DNA from: a virus
Strand: one strand, 5' to 3'
Virus record (IMG/VR): IMGVR_UViG_3300028654_000075
Location: 1-20,349 of that record
Length of the DNA: 20,349 nucleotides
Shown here: positions 7,487 through 14,511 of the stretch, piece by piece
How positions within the stretch are numbered: position 1 is the stretch's first letter
Layout: each line of letters starts with the position of its first letter
Position numbers and translations under genes: made by a program
Notes under the pieces: generated by a model
The model's database searches: none
What the model saw: the letters and a program-made list of their open reading frames with translations, nothing else
Told to the model about the DNA's origin: nothing

Positions 7487-8047
7487 TTAAACTTCGGTCT
7501 TCTTAACCTTCTTAGATTTTGTCTTCTTAGGCTTTTCAAAGCAAGCATCTGGCATCATATCATGTGCCAACTTTTCTTTCTTCGTTGCTTCTTCGCGGAG
7601 CATTTCAGCTTCGATTAGAAGATTCTGTGCAACCGCTACTTTTTCTTCTAAGGTCTTAGCAGTAACAAGCGGAGCCTTAACTTCTGTTGATGTACTATCC
7701 ATCATGCCTAGCAATTCAGCGAGAGCAATAGGATGACCAGGATGTGGTACCATAACAACGTCAGTAACAGCAACCTTGCGAAGCTTACCAGCAGTATGCA
7801 ACCAATTCAAAATTGATCCTGCATTACCTTGTGAAAGTGTCTTACGATTTAGGAAAGTTCCTAGATCATGTTCCTTCTGACATTCATCAGTTTCAAGTAA
7901 GCGAATAATTTCATCTTGAACCAAATCAGGCAGTGTATGTGTTTCAACAACCAATGAGCTTTTTGGATCTTCTGGAAGTTGCATGAAAACTACGAGAACC
8001 TTTGTATCACGGTCCTTTAGCTTTCCAATATGTTTAATTAATTTCAT
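7487..8047 (-). CDS. Conserved phage protein of unknown function, lysine-rich C-terminus
   Basis: 186 residues. The start MKLIKHIGKLKDRDTKVLVV is preceded by AGGAGA 5 nt upstream. Residues 1-110 look like a compact globular domain (LPEDPKSSLVVETHTLPDLV, DLGTFLNRKTLS, VVMVPHPGHPIALAELLGMM). About 125-160 is Ala/Glu/Lys-rich and probably helical, and the last ~15 residues are almost all lysine (KKTKSKKVKKTEV). To my memory, proteins starting like this, with an Ala/Lys-rich tail, occur in other large T4-like phages without assigned function; this needs a search. A basic tail could bind nucleic acid or other acidic partners (inference). A strong hairpin precedes the ribosome binding site, so expression may depend on read-through from the upstream gene. 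Confidence 0.75.
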   Translation of the reverse strand: MKLIKHIGKLKDRDTKVLVVFMQLPEDPKSSLVVETHTLPDLVQDEIIRLLETDECQKEHDLGTFLNRKTLSQGNAGSILNWLHTAGKLRKVAVTDVVMVPHPGHPIALAELLGMMDSTSTEVKAPLVTAKTLEEKVAVAQNLLIEAEMLREEATKKEKLAHDMMPDACFEKPKKTKSKKVKKTEV

Positions 8048-8068
8048 TTTTATCTCCTAGTTAAATTA

Positions 8069-8100
8069 AAAGATATGTGGGTAAACACCCACATATCTTT
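8069..8100 (-). terminator. Perfect 14-bp hairpin between two co-directional genes, terminator or attenuator
   Basis: AAAGATATGTGGGT (8069-8082) pairs perfectly with 8087-8100 across a 4-nt loop. On the minus strand the stem is followed by TTTTAATTT, so it resembles a rho-independent terminator for the gene ending at 8111. The next minus-strand gene begins only 21 nt beyond the stem, and its Shine-Dalgarno takes up part of that, leaving no room for a promoter. Confidence 0.75.
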
Positions 8101-8110
8101 ATTTCAGTTC

Positions 8111-8401
8111 TTACTTCTTTGACTTCTTATGCTTCTTTGTTTCTGTTACTTGGGCAGCAGGCGCTTCTGCATTAGCAGCAGCTTGACTTTCCTTCTGTGC
8201 TTCAGCCTGAACATAGCTTACAAACGCGAATAGACGATTGTATACAGCCATAACTTCATTTAGTTCTTCTGTTTTAAATGTTCCGCGATCAATAGCTACC
8301 TTAAGAAGAATTGTTCCGTTAGTAATATCATTTACCTGCAATTGTACAGGTTGTGGAGCAGTTGTTTCAGGGGTAGTAGGTTGTGTTGTAGTATCAGTCA
8401 T
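8111..8401 (-). CDS. Hypothetical small phage protein with charged, low-complexity ends
   Basis: 96 residues with a strong AAAGGAG Shine-Dalgarno 7-8 nt before the ATG. The N-terminal 20 residues are Thr/Pro/Gln-rich (MTDTTTQPTTPETTAPQP) and look disordered. The core (VQLQVNDITNGTILLKVAID, RGTFKTEELNEVMAVYNRLF, AFVSYVQ) looks helical, and the tail is Ala-rich then lysine-rich (KKHKKSKK). The core pattern of hydrophobic start, RGxFxxEEL and Asn-Arg-hydrophobic is one I associate with short unannotated proteins of large T4-like phages, but I can name no function. It is the first gene behind its own promoter and a structured leader, and the lysine-rich end resembles that of the next gene, suggesting a shared setting or partner. 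Confidence 0.7.
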   Translation of the reverse strand: MTDTTTQPTTPETTAPQPVQLQVNDITNGTILLKVAIDRGTFKTEELNEVMAVYNRLFAFVSYVQAEAQKESQAAANAEAPAAQVTETKKHKKSKK

Positions 8402-8410
8402 TTATTTTCT

Positions 8411-8448
8411 CCTTTGCAAAGGTTATTAAATTCTTTTAATTAAAGAAT
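8411..8448 (-). promoter_or_regulatory. Structured 5' leader with two palindromes, one covering the ribosome binding site
   Basis: The perfect 12-bp palindrome CCTTTGCAAAGG (8411-8422) overlaps the Shine-Dalgarno AAAGGAG of the gene at 8401. A second inverted repeat, ATTCTTT/AAAGAAT (8430-8448, 5-nt loop), lies just upstream, close to the predicted transcription start. In the RNA, the first could hide the ribosome binding site and the second could form a 5'-terminal hairpin. The pairing is seen in the sequence; the regulatory role is inferred. Confidence 0.45.
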
Positions 8449-8453
8449 GATTA

Positions 8454-8483
8454 ACGATACATCAAATTGTATATAAATGTCAA
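8454..8483 (-). promoter_or_regulatory. Sigma70-like promoter for the gene at 8401
   Basis: On the minus strand a perfect -35 TTGACA (8478-8483) is followed, after 18 bp, by TATCGT (8454-8459), a 4/6 match to the -10 consensus. It lies in the gap between the HNH gene and the gene starting at 8401, and would give a leader of about 45 nt. The -10 is weaker than in the other three promoters called here. Confidence 0.5.
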
Positions 8484-8500
8484 GAAAAAATGAGGTTAGA

Positions 8501-9085
8501 TTATTTAATATGATCTATGCTATATTTTTCTTCATGTGATGATCCGATACGAACCAAATCTTCTGGCCAATTCAAGAAAAGTTTCCACGACTCATGTGAA
8601 ATATTAATCGGGAATTTCTTTCGTTCAGCAACAAGTTGATAATATGTTGGTTTACGCGGTTTCTTAATAGGTTGAATAGAAATGTCATCGCCACGTCCAT
8701 GATTGCACTTGGGACACGCCATCACCAGATTTTCCCAAGACTTCTTACCGCCAAAACTCCTAGGTACGACATGGTCAAGAGTTAGGTCTTTTGGTGGAAA
8801 ATGTTTATTACAATATTGACACTTACCGCAGTCTCGCCAATATAAATTTTGTTTAGTGAAACGAATACGTGTAGCAGCCTCATGATATTTTTTACACATA
8901 ATAATAGCCGGAACAGCCATCGCAAGCATTTGTGAGTGAACTACCCAATCTTCATATAATTCTACGACAGTAACTTTGTCTTGATAGAGTAACTTAACAG
9001 CCTCCTGCCAACTGACAACAGACAACGGAATAATACTTAAAGGGTTGCCATCGGAATTCAGGATGAGAACATCACCACTACTCAT
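8501..9085 (-). CDS. HNH endonuclease
   Basis: 194 residues; ATGA overlap (4 nt) with the upstream phosphatase, and AGGAG before the ATG. Residues 89-129 form a zinc-bound HNH core: C89-x2-C92, LTLDH with His105, a second-shell SFGGKKSWENLV with Asn119, then C124-x2-C127 and His129. This is the arrangement of the common bacterial and phage HNH nucleases, which cut DNA with a single metal ion. The ~80 residues before it (DVLILNSDGNPLSIIPLSVV, WQEAVKLLY) are typical of the stand-alone chromosomal-type HNH family rather than of homing endonucleases, and no NUMOD-type DNA-binding repeats are present. Its job in the phage is not evident; host DNA cutting, packaging or recombination are possible. 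Confidence 0.85.
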   Translation of the reverse strand: MSSGDVLILNSDGNPLSIIPLSVVSWQEAVKLLYQDKVTVVELYEDWVVHSQMLAMAVPAIIMCKKYHEAATRIRFTKQNLYWRDCGKCQYCNKHFPPKDLTLDHVVPRSFGGKKSWENLVMACPKCNHGRGDDISIQPIKKPRKPTYYQLVAERKKFPINISHESWKLFLNWPEDLVRIGSSHEEKYSIDHIK

Positions 9086-9822
9086 TTAAAACTCCTATAT
9101 TCGATTAAGTCGCCATTAATATTTAAGATAGCGCCACTAAGATGTCCTTCTTTTGAACTTCCAGTATCTAAAAATACCACGGAACCATCTTCAAACGGCT
9201 TTTCAAAATCTCGAATATCATGCCCCACATATACTCGAACATCAGTAGGAATATTCTTCACCCATGTATAGACGCGATTAGGATAGCCGGATTCCCTCTT
9301 CGGAGCATCGGGATCAATCTCGCCAAATAATGCATACTGATATGCAACGGGATTATATTCTTGTTTAATCAAAATATCTTTATGCAATGCGCCGTGTGTG
9401 AAATAATTATTTTTGTATTTTATAATATTTACCATATCACTATACAACGTCATGAAATTATTGATCGTAGTTTTATCATTATCAAAACTATCAATCGTAG
9501 CTTGAATAGGTGGCTTGATCGTTATTCTAACGTGTCCCTCAGCATTTTGAATGATGAATTTTTGATATTTCCTCTCGTGATTTCCCAGTATAATAGAAAT
9601 TCTTTGTTCATCGTACAGAGATTTTGCAAGATTGATACATTCTTTTGAATGTAGTCCGTAGTCTACAATATCGCCCAAAGAAAGTACATACAGATTTTGT
9701 TCAGTTGCTAGATTAACAGCAGATGTGAAAGCCTCGATATTACCGTGAATATCGCCAAGAACTAAAATCCCGGAGAATTTGTCGATTTTATTTTCATCTA
9801 GATATTCAAAAAACTTTGGCAT
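9082..9822 (-). CDS. Calcineurin-like metallophosphoesterase (Ser/Thr protein phosphatase family)
   Basis: 246 residues with the complete metallophosphoesterase motif set in order: GDIHG (23-27), GDIVDYG (50-56), GNHE (80-83), THGALH (142-147) and GH (200-201), followed by a conserved-looking FLDTGS (218-222). These residues bind two metal ions and activate water to hydrolyse phosphoesters. The closest style is the PPP/lambda-phosphatase-like group, which acts on phosphoproteins, but diadenosine tetraphosphate hydrolases and nucleases share the fold, so the substrate is open. It is the first gene behind a strong promoter, with a purine-rich ribosome-binding region (AAGGG), and overlaps the HNH gene by 4 nt. 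Confidence 0.88.
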   Translation of the reverse strand: MPKFFEYLDENKIDKFSGILVLGDIHGNIEAFTSAVNLATEQNLYVLSLGDIVDYGLHSKECINLAKSLYDEQRISIILGNHERKYQKFIIQNAEGHVRITIKPPIQATIDSFDNDKTTINNFMTLYSDMVNIIKYKNNYFTHGALHKDILIKQEYNPVAYQYALFGEIDPDAPKRESGYPNRVYTWVKNIPTDVRVYVGHDIRDFEKPFEDGSVVFLDTGSSKEGHLSGAILNINGDLIEYRSFK

Positions 9823-9866
9823 TCTCTCTACCCTTTTAGCTGTAGACGCATATAATTTATAATTTC

Positions 9867-9894
9867 AGTATAGCACAACTAGCTAAACTGTCAA
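9867..9894 (-). promoter_or_regulatory. Strong sigma70-type promoter for the phosphatase-HNH operon
   Basis: On the minus strand: TTGACA (9889-9894), 16-bp spacer, TATACT (9867-9872), with TGC directly before the -10 (extended -10). The predicted start lies about 35-40 nt before the phosphatase ATG. It shares its layout with the promoters at 12290-12317 and 12458-12485. Confidence 0.75.
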
Positions 9895-9919
9895 CCACAT
9901 CTTTATTAACGAATTTTAA

Positions 9920-10612
9920 CTATGGTATAGTATATGGTAACACAGAATTTATAGCTGCGCCAGCAGAAACAAACGATAATAGCGTATGATCTAATTGACT
10001 GCGAAGTTTTAAACATTGATACATAGGCTCAGACCAAGTTACATAACCATATGGCTTGTAACGAAAGATTAAATCGTTAATCTTTTTTAAATCCTCATTA
10101 ATATTATCTAAAATTTCTTTTTGATGTGTGATATAAAGAGATACTTTAAACTTTTCCGTACTAGTCAGAACAATCCCGTATTTTATTTTTGGCACGATAA
10201 ATTCTAAATCTCTTCCCAAAGAGAAAATATGACTTTTATATTCGGCATCACCTTTAATTGTCGGCGTCATAAATTTAAATATTCTGCATCCCATACCTTT
10301 TAAAAATAATTTTGCTTCTTTATCAAGCTGCAAGAAAACATCAGTAGCAGACGCAATTTCAATGCCCCTTGCGTAATCAATATAAGCGTCGATCAATTCA
10401 GACCAAACAGGATCGCCCGACATATCAAGAGAATGTGACCAACTAAGAATACAGTCATATATATTATTATGTTTGACTAAGAATTTTCTAGTAGTTAACG
10501 TATCAGGTAATTGTCCGGTAGTTTTAAACACATCGATATCGTGCTGAATTCTTTTCTTTTCAAAATCAACGTCGATGATATTTGTTTCTGATACATCTGT
10601 TATGTCGGTCAT
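9920..10612 (-). CDS. Hypothetical phage protein
   Basis: 230 residues, not recognised. The N-terminus is acidic (MTDITDVSETNIIDVDFEKK). The middle is mixed helical, with LSWSHSLDMSGDPVWSELID and AKLFLKGMGCRIFKF. About 160-195 is Lys/Asp/Glu-rich and probably helical (HQKEILDNINEDLKKINDLI). The C-terminal SFVSAGAAINSVLPYTIP is hydrophobic but short and not a clear membrane anchor. No catalytic motif is seen. It overlaps the upstream gene by 4 nt (ATGA) and is the last gene of the operon starting with the metallopeptidase-vWA protein, so co-translation and a joint role with its neighbours are likely but unproven. Confidence 0.7.
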   Translation of the reverse strand: MTDITDVSETNIIDVDFEKKRIQHDIDVFKTTGQLPDTLTTRKFLVKHNNIYDCILSWSHSLDMSGDPVWSELIDAYIDYARGIEIASATDVFLQLDKEAKLFLKGMGCRIFKFMTPTIKGDAEYKSHIFSLGRDLEFIVPKIKYGIVLTSTEKFKVSLYITHQKEILDNINEDLKKINDLIFRYKPYGYVTWSEPMYQCLKLRSQLDHTLLSFVSAGAAINSVLPYTIP

Positions 10613-11007
10613 TTATATGCCTTGCAAAATAACTGCGCATATTTCATTTTGAAAAAATCTGCATCTTCTTGATTTTGAAAAATTAAATACTTATCACTAA
10701 CTTCAATCGCAACGCCCATGGTTTCTTCGAGATATAATTTACAACATTCTAAAAATTCATTCTCATAAACTTGATTTACATGCAACTTAAACTGCCTCGG
10801 GCATGTTTCTATGATGCGATTGCCAGCATAAAAACACATTTCTTCGATGCCGGAATAATCATTATATAAAGTTTTTTTATCGTCTCTTATTAGTATAAGA
10901 GTGTCAGTCTTTACATTATAAAATAAATGCGGCCATGGTACTGTAGATTTATAAAAATATTTAAAATCTGGATTAGCAGATAATTCATTATAAGAATAAT
11001 TGTGCAT
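10609..11007 (-). CDS. Hypothetical small phage protein
   Basis: 132 residues, not recognised. It is rich in Tyr and Phe (MHNYSYNELSANPDFKYFYK) and has a patterned middle (LFYNVKTDTLILIRDDKKTL) suggesting beta strands, followed by helical, acidic stretches (YENEFLECCKLYLEETMGVA). The C-terminal half ends in EDADFFKMKYAQLF. There are five cysteines, but they are not in a recognisable metal-binding spacing. It starts 23 nt after the metallopeptidase-vWA gene and overlaps the next gene by 4 nt. Whether it is a partner of that protein is a guess from operon order. Confidence 0.65.
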   Translation of the reverse strand: MHNYSYNELSANPDFKYFYKSTVPWPHLFYNVKTDTLILIRDDKKTLYNDYSGIEEMCFYAGNRIIETCPRQFKLHVNQVYENEFLECCKLYLEETMGVAIEVSDKYLIFQNQEDADFFKMKYAQLFCKAYK

Positions 11008-11030
11008 GTTACGTTCTATTTCTCATGCAA

Positions 11031-12254
11031 TTACTCGTAGTATGCATACGCCCCAAATGGAGGTTTTACATCTTTGTTCCAGGGATTTGAAATTATCCAG
11101 GTTGTTTCTATATAATCTGGATCTATCGAGTTCAACGAGCCACATTCAAGATCAGTAAAAACAATTAATGCATCAGCGTCAACTTCTTTTTCTTTCATGA
11201 AGTCCCAGTTTGCCGCAATGTGTGTGCCGCCTCCGCCTTCTGGAACCCATTCTTCTAACTCATCTTGATTATCCTGTGTGAATATAGTATATGCACCGCA
11301 GCGCGTATCAAACGACCAAAGCGTAACTTGAAACGATTGATACTGCGACATGATACCTTTAATTTCAGACAAGAAATCTTTGACCTGCTTATCAGAGATA
11401 GAGCCACTAACGTCGATTGACACGGCTACTTTAATTGTTTCCTCGGGAATTCTACCAGGAAGAATATATTCGTCAAAATCTGATTTACGCGACGGACGAA
11501 TAAATGACAAATCAGATTTTACTTGGCTTTGAATTGTATTAGCAAGCAAATCGCGCCAGTTAAGTTTTGGTTCCAAAAGTTCACGCACCATTCGCGCAAT
11601 TTCTCCGGGAATACTACCGGCATTGCGACTATTCTGGCCCTTTACAGCCTCGATCAAAGCCTCGCGCATTGTATCACGAACTTCTTTGGCTTCTGCAGGA
11701 GAAAGCGTCGGAACAGTAACTTTATCGCCAGAACCATCACCGTTACCATTGCCATTTTCAGAAACGTAAATGTGACTATCAAGTGAATTACGTTTTTTAG
11801 CTTTTTCTTGTAGCAACTTGTCATAAATTTGTTCGGCGGTCATGTCTTTATATTTTTCGTCGAGCAGAAGACCGTTATCAGAACCCGGAGCGCCAAGTTT
11901 AATTTCTGGAATTGGACCAGGAACTTCGCCTACGCCATCGCGCTTTAGCATCCAGTTAATAGCATAGTCAGTTGCCATATTCCAATAATCGTGATTGCGA
12001 CCATTCAAGCGCGTGAAATGTTCAAAAGCGCAATGAAGAATTTCATGACAGATAACAAATTGAATATTCTCGCCGCTTAATGCCATCGTAAAATCACGAT
12101 TGAAAAAAAGATGTTTACCATCGGTAGCCATCGTTTTATTCCATGGTTCGTTAGTTTCGATGATTTTTAAGCGTGTTGCGATAACACCCCAAAATGGTTT
12201 CTGCAATAAGAGCGCAGTTCTTGCAGCACGAATTTTGAGTTCAACTGGATCCAT
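11031..12254 (-). CDS. Metallopeptidase-like plus vWA-like domain protein (DUF2201 family)
   Basis: 407 residues; AGGAGATT before the ATG. The N-terminal half carries the zinc-peptidase motif HEILH (70-74) inside FVICHEILHCAFEHF, followed by WNMATDYAINWML (91-103), the usual arrangement of the putative metallopeptidase domain of the DUF2201 family. A Gly/Asn/Asp-rich linker lies at about 165-180. The C-terminal half is a von Willebrand A-like domain with a MIDAS set: D281-x-S283-x-S285 in SIDVSGSIS, Thr344 in GGGGTH, and Asp368 in FTDLE. In bacteria, relatives usually pair with a MoxR-type AAA ATPase and are thought to act in assembly or metal insertion of other complexes. No such ATPase is visible in this window. 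It is the first gene of a three-gene operon. Domain assignment is confident; the cellular role is unknown. Confidence 0.88.
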   Translation of the reverse strand: MDPVELKIRAARTALLLQKPFWGVIATRLKIIETNEPWNKTMATDGKHLFFNRDFTMALSGENIQFVICHEILHCAFEHFTRLNGRNHDYWNMATDYAINWMLKRDGVGEVPGPIPEIKLGAPGSDNGLLLDEKYKDMTAEQIYDKLLQEKAKKRNSLDSHIYVSENGNGNGDGSGDKVTVPTLSPAEAKEVRDTMREALIEAVKGQNSRNAGSIPGEIARMVRELLEPKLNWRDLLANTIQSQVKSDLSFIRPSRKSDFDEYILPGRIPEETIKVAVSIDVSGSISDKQVKDFLSEIKGIMSQYQSFQVTLWSFDTRCGAYTIFTQDNQDELEEWVPEGGGGTHIAANWDFMKEKEVDADALIVFTDLECGSLNSIDPDYIETTWIISNPWNKDVKPPFGAYAYYE

Positions 12255-12289
12255 GATAATCTCCTAAAATTAATACGACGACGATAATC

Positions 12290-12317
12290 ATCATAGCATA
12301 ACTATAATCTTTGTCAA
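12290..12317 (-). promoter_or_regulatory. Strong sigma70-type promoter for the metallopeptidase-vWA operon
   Basis: On the minus strand: TTGACA (12312-12317), 16-bp spacer, TATGAT (12290-12295), preceded by TGC (extended -10). The predicted start leaves a leader of about 30 nt carrying AGGAGATT before the ATG at 12254. Confidence 0.75.
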
Positions 12318-12457
12318 TCACTAAAATACAGTGAAAATGATTAAAAATTAGCTTTAAAATCAATGAGATATATACGATATAGTGTAGATAATGCAGTTTT
12401 ATGCATCAGAGTGCTGAAAACACAAAAAACGATAGATTTTAGTCTTTATTTCAACAA

Positions 12458-12485
12458 TTGACAGTTTAACACAGTATGATATAAT
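12458..12485 (+). promoter_or_regulatory. Full-consensus sigma70 promoter directly abutting a start codon
   Basis: TTGACA (12458-12463), 16-bp spacer ending TGA (extended -10), TATAAT (12480-12485): both hexamers are perfect. The ATG of the LRR-like gene is at 12491, so the normal start point 6-8 bases after the -10 falls on or next to the initiation codon. A leaderless transcript is predicted. Confidence 0.75.
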
Positions 12486-12490
12486 ATAAT

Positions 12491-13036
12491 ATGATTAAAA
12501 TAACCGAAGAAATAACCGAAGATAACTATCACATCTTATTTGCCGCTGCGGATGCAGAACGAAAATCTATGAATGAAGTTATAGAAGTAAAATCTATAAA
12601 TCTACAACATTCTAAGTCGTATATATCACTGCCCGTTAATATGATAGTAAAAGAGTTTTTGTGTCTAAGCGATTCATCAATTATATCGTTGCCTGCTAAT
12701 CTAACAGTAAATGGATTTTTAAATTTAGGCGATTGTGCGTCACTAGTAGCAATACCCGACGATTTGATTCTTAAATCTCATCTAGGCGTGAACGGCAAAA
12801 CGTCTCTTATATCGTTGCCCGATAACATGACAGTTGGCGGCGATTTATACTATCACAATACATCATTTACGTCATTGCCTCGCAACTTAATGGTTCACAA
12901 AAGTTTATATCTGAATAATACACCGATAATGCTGTTACCCGATGATTTAAAAGTCAAGGGAAGAATTCACGTCGAAACAGCCAGATTAGCCGAGTTCAAG
13001 AAAATGAATAAAAAATTTGCTAAGAAAATCTTTTAG
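12491..13036 (+). CDS. Leucine-rich-repeat-like beta-solenoid protein
   Basis: 181 residues. After a 45-residue N-terminal part, six repeats of 20-21 residues follow, each with the pattern (S)LPxNLxVxGxLxLxxxxx: LP, IP or equivalent at residues 47, 67, 88, 109, 129 and 149. Such repeats build a short solenoid usually used for protein binding. The C-terminus is basic (KKMNKKFAKKIF). The gene is alone on the plus strand, under a full-consensus promoter that leaves essentially no 5' leader, and I see no Shine-Dalgarno; an in-frame ATG at 12569 also lacks one. The stop overlaps the helicase stop on the other strand by 4 bp. Partner and function are unknown; with an early-type promoter it may be a host-takeover factor (inference). 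Confidence 0.75.
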   Translation: MIKITEEITEDNYHILFAAADAERKSMNEVIEVKSINLQHSKSYISLPVNMIVKEFLCLSDSSIISLPANLTVNGFLNLGDCASLVAIPDDLILKSHLGVNGKTSLISLPDNMTVGGDLYYHNTSFTSLPRNLMVHKSLYLNNTPIMLLPDDLKVKGRIHVETARLAEFKKMNKKFAKKIF

Positions 13037-14511
13037 TCTTTTCTATTTTTCGTTTTATTCATCAATCGTTCTAATGCGGGCGTCATATCTCTACTATTTG
13101 TTGGAGTGGACGATGTCGAAGTAACGTGTTCCGTGACACTACTTTCATCAACATTATAAACTGTATGACTGCCATATGAAGTGTTATCAAAAATTGGAAT
13201 ATCATTTGATTGCGAAGTTTCAATAAGATGTTGTGCGTCAGCTTTAGTAGTGGCCATGGAGAAATCGGCCGGATCAGTAATTCGCAATGTATTGGAATCG
13301 AATCCTAATGCTATATGTTTCCCAGTGCCGGCACTATTTCGCGTCTTAATAAAGTGAAAACCAATTTCTCCACGTTCTCTAGATGCTGGCGTGTTTGAAA
13401 TATTGATCAAAAGGTCACATGCAAAAATTTTAGAAATTCCACCACTTATATTTGCTGCTGTTGGATCTAACTCTCCATATCCGGATCTATTAACTTGTAC
13501 TGCTGAGATTGCCAGCAATCCCAATTCCATTGCAAGTCCACGAAGTTCTTCAGCAACTAATTTATCTTTGGCAAATAGATTTGTTGGATCGATTCTTTTG
13601 CTATTGGCTCCCATCAAGTCCATATAATCTACAACGATTGCATCGGGCTTTTTATTATGCTGAATTTGATATTCTTTCAAATATGCACGTAAATCATTTG
13701 TTGTGGTTGATGGTTTAATATATTTTACTTGAATTGCACCGAGATGTTTTTCTTTTTGTTTGATAATAAGTTCAACTTTATCAATTTGTCTAAAGATACT
13801 CGCATTCGGAATATCAGTTATCATCGAGTCTAATCTTTTTGAAGTTAATTCCTCACTAAGCTCTAGTGTAAAATAAACAACATTGTAATTTTGCATTGCG
13901 AGATTACAAGTTAGATTTTGTAATGCCACTGATTTGCCGCCCCCCGTAACTGCTGAAAACAGGATCAATTCACCCAAACCCATACGATAAATTATTTGAT
14001 CGACGCATTTCCATCCGGAAGAAATATTTCCATTTTGTTCTAACAGTTTTTCCAGACGTTTTCTAGGATCTTCGAAGTAATTCGTACCCAATTCTCGATT
14101 AAGAGATACTAACACTGCATCTTTGATGATGCCTTCGACATCACCATAATAACCGCTCTCCAACATATCAGCACTGGCTAAAATAGCAATCTCAATAGCC
14201 TTATGTCGGCAAAATAATTCTATTTGATCAAGAAACCATTGCTTAGACGAATCAGAAACTTCAACGAGTGATATATCAATTCCTGTTTGAGCTTTAATAA
14301 GTTCTACAGGTGGCAAACCTTTATAGGTTGTAGAATGATCTAATATAAGCTTCACCACAGATTGCAGCGAACCGTCAAAATATTGCGTCTGAACAATATT
14401 TTGACACTGAATATATGCTTCACTATCACTCAACATATATGAAACTAATACTCGCTGAAAATCAACACTGTAGTTTATTTTTTCTTTTTTTGTTTTGCTG
14501 TAATTATTCAT
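13033..14511 (-). CDS. Replicative DNA helicase, DnaB / T4 gp41 type
   Basis: 492 residues, similar in size to T4 gp41 (475). The RecA-like core has Walker A AVTGGGKS (187-194), Walker B IVVDYMD (292-298, with Asp295), the sensor SAVQVNRSGYGE (336-347, Gln339) and FHFIKTRNSAGTGKH (386-399), which should supply the arginine finger. Residues 1-140 form the helical N-terminal domain that contacts the primase in this family. The last ~70 residues are Ser/Thr-rich and probably flexible. It forms a hexamer on the lagging-strand template, unwinds the fork and works with the primase encoded two genes upstream. The ATG overlaps the end of the homing endonuclease gene by 8 nt, and the 3' end meets the LRR-like gene with a 4-bp overlap. 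Confidence 0.92.
   Translation of the reverse strand: MNNYSKTKKEKINYSVDFQRVLVSYMLSDSEAYIQCQNIVQTQYFDGSLQSVVKLILDHSTTYKGLPPVELIKAQTGIDISLVEVSDSSKQWFLDQIELFCRHKAIEIAILASADMLESGYYGDVEGIIKDAVLVSLNRELGTNYFEDPRKRLEKLLEQNGNISSGWKCVDQIIYRMGLGELILFSAVTGGGKSVALQNLTCNLAMQNYNVVYFTLELSEELTSKRLDSMITDIPNASIFRQIDKVELIIKQKEKHLGAIQVKYIKPSTTTNDLRAYLKEYQIQHNKKPDAIVVDYMDLMGANSKRIDPTNLFAKDKLVAEELRGLAMELGLLAISAVQVNRSGYGELDPTAANISGGISKIFACDLLINISNTPASRERGEIGFHFIKTRNSAGTGKHIALGFDSNTLRITDPADFSMATTKADAQHLIETSQSNDIPIFDNTSYGSHTVYNVDESSVTEHVTSTSSTPTNSRDMTPALERLMNKTKNRKD

Larger units (their letters stand above)
12255..12490. other. Divergent intergenic region with two promoters
   Basis: 236 bp between divergent genes, without a supportable ORF. 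It holds the minus-strand promoter at 12290-12317 and the plus-strand promoter at 12458-12485. Between them is AT-rich DNA with a small imperfect hairpin around 12394-12421 (GTTTT, CAG and their partners CTG, AAAAC) that lacks a T run. Confidence 0.5.

Noticed and set aside
9361-9648. Plus-strand frame of 95 codons opposite the phosphatase
   Set aside because: It is a shadow: hydrophobic AT-rich codons with no start signal, while the minus strand carries the full phosphatase motif set.
12354-12404. Possible 21-codon minus-strand ORF in the divergent intergenic region
   Set aside because: It has no Shine-Dalgarno and no coding signal, and an ORF this short is expected by chance.
13391-13718. 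Plus-strand open frames opposite the helicase gene
   Set aside because: They lie opposite Walker B and sensor motifs of the helicase, with no ribosome site or domain of their own.
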